Shown here piece after piece: positions 50,004 through 59,125 of a DNA stretch of 64,000 nt. The stretch spans positions 1 to 64,000 of IMG/VR virus record IMGVR_UViG_3300023179_000033; one strand, 5' to 3'. Each line of letters begins with the position of its first letter. The first letter of the stretch is position 1. Origin of the DNA: a virus. Below the pieces are notes generated by a model. The model was not told the DNA's origin. It saw only the letters and a list, made by a program, of their open reading frames with translations, and made no database searches. The position numbers were made by a program, and so were the translations under genes.

Positions 50004-50641
50004 TGGACGAGCATCTCTTAAGATACGACAAAAAGAAAACGCTAGTTTTTATAGATTGTGAGACATTCAATCTTTGTTTAAATTTTTGCCACAATCTTCC
50101 TTGGCAAATTGCAATGATCAAAGTGCAAGGTGATAAAAAAATTGATGAAAAAAACTTTTATATTAAATGGCAAACAGAATTAAAGATAAGTCAAGACGCT
50201 GCGAGAATTACTAGATATGATCATAAGAAAGTGCAAAAAGAAGGCCAAGATCCTAAAGAATTATTTCCAACAATTAAAGATTGGCTAGATCATGCAGATT
50301 ATATTATCGGCCATAATACTTTAGGTTTTGATATTTACTTAATAAAAGAATATTATAAATATATGGGTTGCAATTGGCATCATTTAGTAAATAAATTTAT
50401 TGATACAAATGCTATTGCTCGTGGAATTAAATATGGAACACAATATAATCCAAAAGAAAGTCTAATTGAATATCAATATAAAATATATCATACAAGAAAG
50501 AAAAATGTAAAAAGTTCATTAACTGCACTAGGTAAAGAAAATGGAATTGAACATGATTATGATAAACTGCACGATGCAATTAATGATCTTGACTTAAATT
50601 TAAAAGTATGGAATAAATTGAAATGGCAAGTAGAGGTATAA
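50003..50641 (+). CDS. DnaQ-like 3'-5' exonuclease, 212 aa
   Basis: DEDDh proofreading nuclease: VFIDCETFNLCLN (Asp-x-Glu, residue 12), YIIGHNTLGFDIYLI (Asp, about 100) and KLHDAINDLDLNLKVW (His and Asp, about 190). It lies between the PHP-like gene and the polymerase core with 1-nt overlap, so it is almost certainly the proofreading subunit. Confidence 0.83.
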   Translation: MDEHLLRYDKKKTLVFIDCETFNLCLNFCHNLPWQIAMIKVQGDKKIDEKNFYIKWQTELKISQDAARITRYDHKKVQKEGQDPKELFPTIKDWLDHADYIIGHNTLGFDIYLIKEYYKYMGCNWHHLVNKFIDTNAIARGIKYGTQYNPKESLIEYQYKIYHTRKKNVKSSLTALGKENGIEHDYDKLHDAINDLDLNLKVWNKLKWQVEV

Positions 50642-50642
50642 T

Positions 50643-50858
50643 ATGGCATCATTAGATGATATTTATGATATGGTTCAAAAATTAGATGATTCTAATATAG
50701 AATATCTTTTAATTACAATACAAAAAGGTAAAAAGACTGGAAAAGCAGATGTGTTTTATTGCTTAAAAGATAAAAACTCAATGAGGATATTAACTCATGG
50801 ATTAAATCAATTTAGTAAAGAGATAGATAGGTTAGAAGATGAAGGAAAATTTGAATAA
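50643..50858 (+). CDS. Hypothetical protein, 71 aa
   Basis: Small mixed alpha/beta protein (MASLDDIYDMVQKLDD start) overlapping the polymerase start by 20 nt. Translational coupling to the polymerase suggests an accessory role; no motif recognised. Confidence 0.5.
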   Translation: MASLDDIYDMVQKLDDSNIEYLLITIQKGKKTGKADVFYCLKDKNSMRILTHGLNQFSKEIDRLEDEGKFE

Positions 50859-53445
50859 TATTTTAGAAGATAAAAAGTTTTCCTCTAAATTTCAAGATTT
50901 AGATTTAGGCTTACATGGCGTAAGACTTCCAGAATTTAACATTGAATCTTCAACAAAACGACATCTTAACCTTAGCGAAGATGTTTCAAATTATGATTTC
51001 CTTAGAGCATTAGCTCTAAATGGATTTAAAGATCTAAAAATAGATAAAAGTCTACCAGAATATAAAAAATATGTAGATCGCGCAAAATATGAGTTAGAAA
51101 CATTAAAAGAATTAGGCTTTATTGATTATGTACTACTTGTTTGGGATGTTATTAATTTTTGTAAAACAAGTAATATTCCTGTTGGTTTAGGTAGAGGTTC
51201 TGCTGCAGGATCTTTAATCCTTTATCTCATTGGCGTAACAAGAATTGATCCAGTTAAATATAACCTTTATTTTGAAAGATTTATATCCAAGATTCGAGCT
51301 AAAAAGCAAGTTGTTAATGGGATAACCTATTTGGATGGTAGTTTAATGTGTGACGTAGATCTTGACATTTGTTATTACAATCGTCATAAAGTATTGGAAT
51401 ATCTTGAAAATAAATTTAAAGGTAAAACAAGTAAAATCTTAACTCTTAATACTCTTAGCGGAAAATTACTTATAAAAGAATGCGGTAAAATCGTAGGCGA
51501 AAAAACTGAAGAGGAAATGACTACAATATCTTCTTTAATTCCAAAAGTATTCGGACAAGTTAAAGATATTACAACTGCTTATAAAGAAATATCTAAATTC
51601 CAAGAATGGTGTGATGAAAACAAAGAGGTTTATGAGATAGCTTTAAAACTTAGAGATTTAATTAAAAATAAAGGCGTACATCCATCTGGAGTATTACTTT
51701 CATATGATGATTTAGAGAAAGTATGTCCAACAGAATTTTCTTCTGATAAAGAGCCTGTTTCAAGTTTTGATATGAATTGGGTAAGTTTATTTAATATTAA
51801 ACTAGATATTCTAGGCTTAAGAAGCGTCTCTGTCGTACATGACGTATGTAAAAATATAGGAATAAAAGTTGAAGATATTAATCTAAATGACGAATCAATC
51901 TACAGAAATCTTCAAGATCTAAAAACTCCACATGGATTATTTCAAATTGAAGCAGATACAAATTTTAAAGTATGTCAAAAAGTAAAACCAAAGAATCTAG
52001 AAGAACTTAGTGGCGTTCTTGCTCTAGCTAGACCGGGAGCACTTCAATTCGTAGATAAATATGCAAGATACACAAATACAGGAGAATACGAAAGTATTCA
52101 TCCATTCTTTGATGAGATCTTAAAACAAACTGGTGGAGTCGCACTTTATCAAGAGCAGTTGATGCAAATGGCGCACAAGATTGGATTTACTCTCGATGAA
52201 GCAGAAATCTTAAGAAGAATTGTAGGTAAGAAAAAGATTGAAGAAATTAAAGCATGGCAAAAGAAAATTGATGCAAAGATAAAACAAAGTAAATTACCAA
52301 AAGAAGTCGGAGATATTCTATGGAAGATTATGGAAGACTCTGCGAATTATTCATTTAATAAATCTCATTCACTTGCATACGCAGCTTTAGCCGCAGTTAC
52401 AATTTATCTTAAGTTTAATTATCCTCAACAATTCTTTTTATCCTTATTAAAAATGAGTAGAAATGAGCCAGATCCAATTGGTGAAATATCTAAAATCCAA
52501 AAAGAGATGCATGAATTTAAAATTGAACTTTTACCACCTCATATTATTAAATCAGACATGGACTTTTCAACAGAAGATACAAACATTCGTTTTGGTTTAC
52601 TATCTATTAAAGGAATTTCCGATAAATCAATAGAAAAATTAAATAGCTTTAGGAACAAATATTCTAATAAATTTGAAATATTTCAAGCCGCAGAAGAAGC
52701 AGATCTTAACATCGGAGTATTGTCCGCATTAATTCAAGCGGGCGCATTAAGTGGATTTAGTCAGTCTAGATCAAAGATTGTATTAGAAGCTCAACTCTGG
52801 AATATTCTTACATCTAAAGAAAAAAGATATGCAATTTCATTTGCTGAAAAATTTGATTATGATTTAATTAAAATTATTAAACATCTTAATCAATTTACTG
52901 ATGAAAAGAATCATACTGTCATTAAAGATAATAGATTAAAGACAATTAAGAATAAATATGATCCATATTTAAAAATCTATAATCAAAATAGTAAAAGTGA
53001 AAGTTTCGCTAATTGGTATTATGAAAAGAAGCTTCTAGGATATACATATAATAAATCTCTTAAAGAAATCTTTTCTGAAAAAAGAGAAAATTTAAATTAT
53101 GTTTCAGATATTACAGATATTCCAATAAATACTAAAATAGCATTTGTTGGTCAAATTGATGAAGTATTTTCTGGTGTATCCAAGAATGAAAAGAAAACAA
53201 GATATGTCCGTTTAAAAATATCAGATGAAACAGGATATATTAATGTTTTAATATTTAATGACAATATTGAAAACAATAAATTATTAAATAACAAGAATTT
53301 TGAAGAAGGTAATATTGTTATAGTAAAAGGGTTAAAAAGAGATGATTGTATATTCGGTGATCTAGTAGCAATTCAAGATCAACAAATCTATATGAAATTA
53401 AATGATTTAAAGAAAATAATTGACAACAATAATAATAAAGAATAA
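50839..53445 (+). CDS. DNA polymerase III alpha-like core (family C) without PHP, 868 aa
   Basis: Replicative polymerase. IPVGLGRGSAAGSLILYLIGVTRIDP, MCDVDLDIC (two catalytic Asp) and NIKLDILGLRSVSVV (third Asp) form the palm site. GGVALYQEQLMQMAHKIGF and FNKSHSLAYAALA follow in the fingers, and an OB-fold domain lies at about 760-855 (TKIAFVGQIDEVFSGVSKNEKKTRYV). The PHP part is encoded separately upstream, and a DnaQ exonuclease lies between, an uncommon split. Confidence 0.88.
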   Translation: MKENLNNILEDKKFSSKFQDLDLGLHGVRLPEFNIESSTKRHLNLSEDVSNYDFLRALALNGFKDLKIDKSLPEYKKYVDRAKYELETLKELGFIDYVLLVWDVINFCKTSNIPVGLGRGSAAGSLILYLIGVTRIDPVKYNLYFERFISKIRAKKQVVNGITYLDGSLMCDVDLDICYYNRHKVLEYLENKFKGKTSKILTLNTLSGKLLIKECGKIVGEKTEEEMTTISSLIPKVFGQVKDITTAYKEISKFQEWCDENKEVYEIALKLRDLIKNKGVHPSGVLLSYDDLEKVCPTEFSSDKEPVSSFDMNWVSLFNIKLDILGLRSVSVVHDVCKNIGIKVEDINLNDESIYRNLQDLKTPHGLFQIEADTNFKVCQKVKPKNLEELSGVLALARPGALQFVDKYARYTNTGEYESIHPFFDEILKQTGGVALYQEQLMQMAHKIGFTLDEAEILRRIVGKKKIEEIKAWQKKIDAKIKQSKLPKEVGDILWKIMEDSANYSFNKSHSLAYAALAAVTIYLKFNYPQQFFLSLLKMSRNEPDPIGEISKIQKEMHEFKIELLPPHIIKSDMDFSTEDTNIRFGLLSIKGISDKSIEKLNSFRNKYSNKFEIFQAAEEADLNIGVLSALIQAGALSGFSQSRSKIVLEAQLWNILTSKEKRYAISFAEKFDYDLIKIIKHLNQFTDEKNHTVIKDNRLKTIKNKYDPYLKIYNQNSKSESFANWYYEKKLLGYTYNKSLKEIFSEKRENLNYVSDITDIPINTKIAFVGQIDEVFSGVSKNEKKTRYVRLKISDETGYINVLIFNDNIENNKLLNNKNFEEGNIVIVKGLKRDDCIFGDLVAIQDQQIYMKLNDLKKIIDNNNNKE

Positions 53446-53448
53446 TAT
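53420..53448 (+). promoter_or_regulatory. Class A promoter of the 53455 gene
   Basis: TTGACA (53420-53425), 17-nt spacer, TAATAT (53443-53448), then 6 nt to the ATG at 53455. The -35 lies in the last codons of the polymerase. Confidence 0.72.
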
Positions 53449-53454
53449 ACTTAT

Positions 53455-53997
53455 ATGATATCATTTTATAAACCAAATAGTAAAAATACAGGTACAGCTT
53501 GTAGTTTCAGCGTAAATTCAAAAGAAGGATCAGTATGGAGTTCATTAATTAAGCAAAGTTCTTGGAATGAATCTACAAAAACTGGCTCATTCTCTGATAA
53601 TAAAGATAATCCACAAAAAAGTGCAAGGATTAAGTTTTCACAAACAGAAGTTGCAGGTCTACTAGAAACTCTCGATAAAAATACTGAGTTTTCTGCATAT
53701 CATTCTTCAGATAAACAAATAACTAAAATTAAATTTGCACCTTATATTAAAGATGATAAGCAAGTTGGCTTTTCTTATAGCGTTCATAAAGAACAAAAAG
53801 ATAATATCGAAAATAAGCAATCATTTTTGCTTGGTTTTTATTTTAACGAAGCTAGACTTTTGAAAGAATTTTTAACTCATTCATTGCATTCTATCTTCAA
53901 ATCACAAGAAGTAGAAGCAATTAAAAAGATTAAAAATTCAAAACAGAATCAAGTATCAAATAAAAATAGCGCCGAAGAAGATGGCGAACTTTGGTAA
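53455..53997 (+). CDS. Possible single-strand DNA-binding protein, 180 aa
   Basis: Beta-rich N-terminal 140 residues, then a Lys/Gln/Asn linker and an acidic end, SAEEDGELW. Acidic C-terminal tails ending in an aromatic residue are typical of ssDNA-binding proteins that recruit partners. No OB-fold motif is certain. Its own leaderless promoter behind the polymerase suggests high expression, fitting an SSB, but this is inference. Confidence 0.4.
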   Translation: MISFYKPNSKNTGTACSFSVNSKEGSVWSSLIKQSSWNESTKTGSFSDNKDNPQKSARIKFSQTEVAGLLETLDKNTEFSAYHSSDKQITKIKFAPYIKDDKQVGFSYSVHKEQKDNIENKQSFLLGFYFNEARLLKEFLTHSLHSIFKSQEVEAIKKIKNSKQNQVSNKNSAEEDGELW

Positions 53998-53999
53998 TT

Positions 54000-55931
54000 G
54001 TGTCTCGAAAAAAGAAAATAGTTTATCAATCTGATTTTGCTCTTGCCAAAACTGGATTTGGTAGAGCAGCAAAAGCGCTTTTAACTTTTCTTTATAAGAC
54101 AGGTAAATATGATATTGTTCATTATTGTTGCGGGATGCAGTATTCAAATCCAGAACTTAAAAAAACTCCTTGGAAATCAGTAGGTTCATTACCAGATAAT
54201 CCGCAAGAGATCGAACAGTTAAATAAAGATCCTAATGTAGCTAGATTAGCAAGTTATGGCGCGCATTACTTGGATAGAATCATTCAAGAAGAAAAACCAG
54301 ATGTTTATATTGCAGTTCAAGATATTTGGGGAATTGATTTTGCTATTGATAAAAAGTGGTTTAATAAAATTTCATCTGTGCTTTGGACTACTTTAGATTC
54401 ACTTCCAATTTTACCTACAGCAGTAGAAAAAGCTCCAAAAATTAAAAATTATTGGATTTGGAGTGATTTCGCTACGCAAGCATTACATAAATTAGGACAT
54501 AATCATGTTGAAACTATGCATGGTCCAATTGAGGCATCTAGTTTTTTTAGACTAGAAAATTCAGAAAGAGATAATCTTAGAAAAAAATTTAATATTCCTT
54601 TAGATGCATTTATCGTTGGATTTGTATTTAGAAATCAATTAAGAAAAAGTGTTCCAAACCTGCTTGAAGGATATGCTCTTTGGAAGAGATCAAATCCACA
54701 AATTAAAAATACATTTTTATTATTACATACTCATTGGAGTGAAGGATGGAATATCCATAAATTAGCTAAAGAATATGATATTGATCTAAGAGAAATTTTA
54801 ACTACATATATATGTAAAAATTGTGGAAATTATGAAATTAAACCTTTTCATGGACAAGATGTAGATTGTAGATTCTGTGGCAGTCAAAAGAGTCAATTAA
54901 CAACAAATGTAGGAATTGGAGTTACTGAAGAACAATTAAATGAAGTTTATAATTTAATGGATGTTTATTGTCATCCATTTACAAGTGGTGGACAAGAAAT
55001 ACCAATTCAAGAAGCAAAACTAACTGAATTAATCACCCTAGTAACGAATTATAGTTGTGGAGAAGAAATGTGTACCGAAGGAGCAGGAACTCTTGAATTA
55101 GAATGGAGCGAATATAGAGAACATGGCACAGAATTTATTAAGGCTTCTACAAAACCAAACTCTATAGCAAAACAATTAAATAAAGTTTATAATTTACCAA
55201 TACAAAAAAGAAGAGATATGGGCAAACAAGCAAGAGAGTGGACGATAGAAAATTTCTCTGTAGAAAAAGTAGGTCAAAAAATTAGCGAGTTTATTGATAA
55301 TTGCCCATTTACAGACTATGACTTTTCTTTGCAAGAAGAAGAAAAGAATCCATTTTGTCAAATCCCAGAGATTAAAAATGATGCAGAATGGCTAACATTT
55401 ATGTATCATAATATTCTTAGGATGAAAGATGTAGATAATAATGACGATGGACACAAATACTGGATGAATGAAATTTCAAAAGGTGCAAAACGTCAGGATA
55501 TTGAAAATTACTTTAGACAAGTTGCTACTCAAGAGAATCAAAAAAATAAAAAAATTGATTTTGTAGACCTACTTGATAAAGATGACGAAGGCAAAAGAAT
55601 TTTATATGTTATGCCAGAGAGCATTGGAGATATTTATATCTCAACTGCACTTTTTGAGAATATTAAAAAACAATATCCTAACCATAATTTATATGTTGCA
55701 ACAAAACCAGAATACTTTGAAATTTTGCAAGGAAATCCATATATACATAAACTATTACAATATATGCCACAGATGGATCAATTACTTTGGCTTGAAGGAG
55801 TAGGTGATCATAAAGGCTATTTTGAAGTAGCGTTTCTTCCACACGCAGGAACGCAAAGATTTCTTGATTATTTACATAATGGTAAAACTAATATACAATT
55901 TGATATAAAGGATCAACATGCATTTAATTGA
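54000..55931 (+). CDS. GT4 glycosyltransferase fused to GT9 N-terminal half, 643 aa
   Basis: Residues 1-430 are a GT4 enzyme (FALAKTGFGRAAKALLTFLYK start; HPFTSGGQEIPIQEAKLTELITLVTN donor motif) with an inserted zinc ribbon, CKNCGNYEIKPFHGQDVDCRFCG. From about 560 a GT9 N-half begins: KRILYVMPESIGDIYISTALFENIKKQYP. The frame stops at TGA in mid-domain, and the rest of the GT9 fold continues in the next gene in the +1 frame with 14-nt overlap. GTG at 54000 is chosen; TTG at 53991 overlaps the previous gene. Confidence 0.72.
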   Translation: MSRKKKIVYQSDFALAKTGFGRAAKALLTFLYKTGKYDIVHYCCGMQYSNPELKKTPWKSVGSLPDNPQEIEQLNKDPNVARLASYGAHYLDRIIQEEKPDVYIAVQDIWGIDFAIDKKWFNKISSVLWTTLDSLPILPTAVEKAPKIKNYWIWSDFATQALHKLGHNHVETMHGPIEASSFFRLENSERDNLRKKFNIPLDAFIVGFVFRNQLRKSVPNLLEGYALWKRSNPQIKNTFLLLHTHWSEGWNIHKLAKEYDIDLREILTTYICKNCGNYEIKPFHGQDVDCRFCGSQKSQLTTNVGIGVTEEQLNEVYNLMDVYCHPFTSGGQEIPIQEAKLTELITLVTNYSCGEEMCTEGAGTLELEWSEYREHGTEFIKASTKPNSIAKQLNKVYNLPIQKRRDMGKQAREWTIENFSVEKVGQKISEFIDNCPFTDYDFSLQEEEKNPFCQIPEIKNDAEWLTFMYHNILRMKDVDNNDDGHKYWMNEISKGAKRQDIENYFRQVATQENQKNKKIDFVDLLDKDDEGKRILYVMPESIGDIYISTALFENIKKQYPNHNLYVATKPEYFEILQGNPYIHKLLQYMPQMDQLLWLEGVGDHKGYFEVAFLPHAGTQRFLDYLHNGKTNIQFDIKDQHAFN

Positions 55932-57060
55932 AAGATATGCAGCTTCTTGCGGCGTTAAGATAGGTAAACCATATATCTATGATACTTATTTCCCCTTAAC
56001 TGCAGAAAAATATATATCATTTCAACCATTTAGTAAGTATCCATCAAAGAATTATGATTATTGGGATGAAGTTATTGCTATTCTTCATCCATTTTTACAA
56101 AAAGAAAATATCCAACTTGTTCAGATTGGCGCAAAAGATGATAAAGCAATTAATAACACAATTAATCTATGCGGTCAAACAAAAATTTCTCAAGCTGCTT
56201 ATATAATAAAAAATGGATTAATGCACCTTGGCGCGGATAGTTTTGCTTCTCATATTGCTTCTGGATATGGCAAAAAAATTGTAGCATTATATTCAAATAA
56301 TAATATTAATAATGTAAAACCATACTGGACAAAACCAGAAGATATGATCTTACTAGAACCAAAATTAAATAAAAAGCCCCAATATTCAGTAAATGAAATA
56401 CCTAAAAGTATTAATAATATTAAACCCGAAGCAATTGCTGAAGCTATTCTTAAATTACTTAATATTAAATATGAAAATCTTCCAGAAACAAAATATATTG
56501 GACCAGAATATATAAATAAAACATTTGAAATAATTCCAGATAAACCTTTAAATATATCTCAAATACCTATAGATCCAATTGTAGTACGAATGGATTACTT
56601 CTTTAATGAGCAAGTATTAGAATTTTATCTTCAACATAAAAAATGCATTATATTCACAAACAAACCAATAAATGAACAATTATTGAAAAAATACAAAACA
56701 AATATACCTCAATTAGTTTATATTATTGAAAAAGACAATGATCCATCATTCGCTAAAACGTTAAAAAATAATACAATAAACGCTGGATTTATATCTTATT
56801 TACCAGAACAGGAGCTTAATCTATTTAAATTAAATTATATGGATTATGGATTAATTGCCAGAAGAGATTATCCTACAGATAAAATTAATTTTAATGATAA
56901 AACTTATTATAAATCATCAAGAATAATACTATCTTCTGAAGGTCAATTTAATACTAAATATCAATGGGTTACAAAAGATCTTTCTAATAAGTATAAAAAT
57001 GAAGAACTCTTAAACCAAGAACTACATAATTTCTACATATTTTCACTTGACCAGAAATAA
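55918..57060 (+). CDS. GT9 C-terminal half plus unknown domain, 380 aa
   Basis: IERYAASCGVKIGKPYIYDTYFP, ISFQPFSKYPSKNYDYW and GLMHLGADSFASHIASGYGKKIVALYSN are the C-terminal half of a GT9 heptosyltransferase fold, without the N-terminal half, which is in the preceding gene. A second domain (about 190-380) has no recognised motif. Either the two chains pair, or a +1 frameshift joins them at the AAT-TGA-A site. Confidence 0.65.
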   Translation: MHLIERYAASCGVKIGKPYIYDTYFPLTAEKYISFQPFSKYPSKNYDYWDEVIAILHPFLQKENIQLVQIGAKDDKAINNTINLCGQTKISQAAYIIKNGLMHLGADSFASHIASGYGKKIVALYSNNNINNVKPYWTKPEDMILLEPKLNKKPQYSVNEIPKSINNIKPEAIAEAILKLLNIKYENLPETKYIGPEYINKTFEIIPDKPLNISQIPIDPIVVRMDYFFNEQVLEFYLQHKKCIIFTNKPINEQLLKKYKTNIPQLVYIIEKDNDPSFAKTLKNNTINAGFISYLPEQELNLFKLNYMDYGLIARRDYPTDKINFNDKTYYKSSRIILSSEGQFNTKYQWVTKDLSNKYKNEELLNQELHNFYIFSLDQK

Positions 57061-57075
57061 AAACTATAGTAAGAT
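57047..57075 (+). promoter_or_regulatory. Class A promoter of the 57083 gene
   Basis: TTGACC (57047-57052), 17-nt spacer, TAAGAT (57070-57075), then 7 nt to the ATG at 57083. The box explains why a TTG at 57047 is not the true start. Confidence 0.65.
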
Positions 57076-57082
57076 TTATAAA

Positions 57083-57895
57083 ATGAGTTTAAAATTAAAA
57101 CAAAATCAAGAAACAATTTCTATTGGAAGCTCTGAATTAGTAGAAAATCCAAGTATATTTTCAGGAATCCCAGTTGAAGAACAAAAGCAAGATTTGCAAG
57201 TTCCACCAAATATCATCACAAGAAACCAATATGGTCTTTTAGAAAATGCAAGTATTAAATATATATATAATGATGATGGAACAATCAATTGGCGTAAAAT
57301 GGTAAAGACGGAGTATCTTGTGCCTAATCGTCAAAAGACACAAGAAATAGATGTTTCTAAATTAGAAGATAAAGATTTATTAATCCTCTTGGGCGGAATC
57401 AAAGAATTAGCTCAAATTCGTGGATATACAACTGTAGAATATAAAGTAGTTGCCGCCACAGAAAATTATTTCGCTACAAGCTGTAGGATAACTTGGATTC
57501 CTAACTATGAAACAAATGGCAAGGAAATTGTATTTGAATCTCTTGCAGATGCCACAACAAATAATACTAAATCTTTTGCTCGATTCTTTCTTGCTGCGAT
57601 AGCAGAAAATAGAGCATTTGTTCGTTGTGTTCGTAATTTCTTAAAAATTAATATTGTATCTCAAGAAGAGCTTGGTGATGCTAAATTGCTTGATGAGGCA
57701 GTTTCATCTCAAGAAAATCCCACTTCACCACATGCATTACTTGAAAAAGTCATGAAAGATAAGGGAATTACTTTTGAAATTTTAAAGAAAAAATTAATAA
57801 AAGAAAAAATTGATAATGCTGAAAATATTAATGCTGTAACCGATATACCTAAAAGTAAAATATTTGAATTAATAGAAAGAATTAAAAAGATTTAA
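57083..57895 (+). CDS. Rad52-like single-strand annealing protein, tentative, 270 aa
   Basis: YTTVEYKVVAATENYFATSCRITWIP and SLADATTNNTKSFARFFLAAIAENRAFVRCVRNFLKI follow the Rad52/DdrA pattern, in which an Ala/Glu/Arg-rich helix ends AExRAxxRxxR. The C-terminal helical part is separate. It would anneal single strands during recombination, together with UvsX. No experimentally based match could be checked. Leaderless start at 57083. Confidence 0.5.
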   Translation: MSLKLKQNQETISIGSSELVENPSIFSGIPVEEQKQDLQVPPNIITRNQYGLLENASIKYIYNDDGTINWRKMVKTEYLVPNRQKTQEIDVSKLEDKDLLILLGGIKELAQIRGYTTVEYKVVAATENYFATSCRITWIPNYETNGKEIVFESLADATTNNTKSFARFFLAAIAENRAFVRCVRNFLKINIVSQEELGDAKLLDEAVSSQENPTSPHALLEKVMKDKGITFEILKKKLIKEKIDNAENINAVTDIPKSKIFELIERIKKI

Positions 57896-57897
57896 TA

Positions 57898-58671
57898 TTA
57901 AGCTAATGGTTTCTTAGAGTTAGGTTGCCAATTTAGAAATATAGATAGATTACCATTCTTGTTATCTAAAGCTTGTACTGCGACAAAATCTGCGGGGACA
58001 TCATATCCAGCAAATTTTATCTTCGCAGTTCCATTAAAATTTATCCCATTTTCTCCTACTCTTGAATCTAAATTTCCTAAACCTTCCCAAGTTGCACGAA
58101 TATAGTTCCCACCAAATGTTAAGTTAGGCCAAACAGTTAAAGTATTTGGGTCAAGATATGAAAGGCCTAAACCAAAAGCTACACTAAAAGATCTTGAAAA
58201 TTCTAAATTGTAATCGTAAAAATTAGTAGGATATTCTTGTCCGGGACAAATTACTTGTTTTTCTGTTGCACCGCCCGGATCAATTCCATCATTCTGTATT
58301 TTATAAATACTTGTACCATTTGCTTCTAGATCAGGATATAAAGGTAATGAATTTAAAATAGTATCTTCATACGCGGGCGAAGATACTACAACATCTGTTG
58401 ATAATGGAGTAGTTGTTGTATCATTATTTGGACAAGCTTCATTCTCAAAAGTTGTCCATTCACCAACTTCAGTTACATTTAAAGTCCAATTTGTTGCTAT
58501 ATTTTTTAAAAAATAAAACTTATTTAAAGGCATTGAAAATGATTTCCTTGCGCTCCAATAGATATTTAAATTTTCATCTGTTATACCTTGTATCTTTTCA
58601 CTATCAGGTATAGCGTCTGGAATTGGACCTAAACGAAAGAAACCAAAAGGAGAATAAATTATATTACTCAT
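57898..58671 (-). CDS. Probable virion protein, 257 aa
   Basis: Beta-rich, Asn/Pro/Thr/Trp-rich sequence starting SNIIYSPFGFFRLGPIPDA, without catalytic motifs, in a run of similar late genes. Probably a tail or baseplate component. It meets the Rad52-like gene head-on with a 2-nt gap; no terminator is seen there. Overlaps the upstream gene by 4 nt. Confidence 0.5.
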   Translation of the reverse strand: MSNIIYSPFGFFRLGPIPDAIPDSEKIQGITDENLNIYWSARKSFSMPLNKFYFLKNIATNWTLNVTEVGEWTTFENEACPNNDTTTTPLSTDVVVSSPAYEDTILNSLPLYPDLEANGTSIYKIQNDGIDPGGATEKQVICPGQEYPTNFYDYNLEFSRSFSVAFGLGLSYLDPNTLTVWPNLTFGGNYIRATWEGLGNLDSRVGENGINFNGTAKIKFAGYDVPADFVAVQALDNKNGNLSIFLNWQPNSKKPLA

Positions 58672-59123
58672 ACATACATGCGTCCAACATCTATTGCCTG
58701 AAACCCTACAGACGCCCCTCCTAATATTGTCATTAAATGATAAACAATATTATTAGATGTAGTAAAATATGTTATTCCATTTATTGTAGTAATATAAAAA
58801 CCTCCAATAAATATTATTTTTGTTAGAAGTTTATACCGATTATCAATGATAGATATTTCATCTGAAGGTAATGAGGTTGAAACTTTTATCTCTGCGCTTA
58901 TAATCGTTACATTTTTAGCCACATTGCATTCTAAGTAAACATTATTTAAAATATCTTTTGTATAAGATAAATTTTTACCAATATTTTTTATATTCACTGG
59001 TGTTCCTGTATATGAATCATATAGAATAGACGAAGGTTCTATGCTGATCCCTTGGCCATTATAAAAAATTTTAAATGGATGCGTATTGGTTAAATTTTCA
59101 AATGATGGATATAAAGTACTCAT
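58668..59123 (-). CDS. Probable virion protein, paralogue of the next gene, 151 aa
   Basis: The segment VYLECNVAKNVTIISAEIKVSTSLPSDE closely mirrors YVYLECDINQSFQITSASIKGSSVFLPSIE of the adjacent 173-aa protein. Both have an ILYDS/IIYDS stretch before it and a Gly-rich end. They look like tandem copies of one beta-domain, perhaps fibre or spike pieces. Function unknown. Confidence 0.5.
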   Translation of the reverse strand: MSTLYPSFENLTNTHPFKIFYNGQGISIEPSSILYDSYTGTPVNIKNIGKNLSYTKDILNNVYLECNVAKNVTIISAEIKVSTSLPSDEISIIDNRYKLLTKIIFIGGFYITTINGITYFTTSNNIVYHLMTILGGASVGFQAIDVGRMYV

Positions 59124-59125
59124 AT

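Noticed and set aside
57047-57082. TTG start at 57047 for the Rad52-like gene
   Set aside because: The TTG is the first bases of a -35 box, and the ATG at 57083 sits at the expected transcription start.
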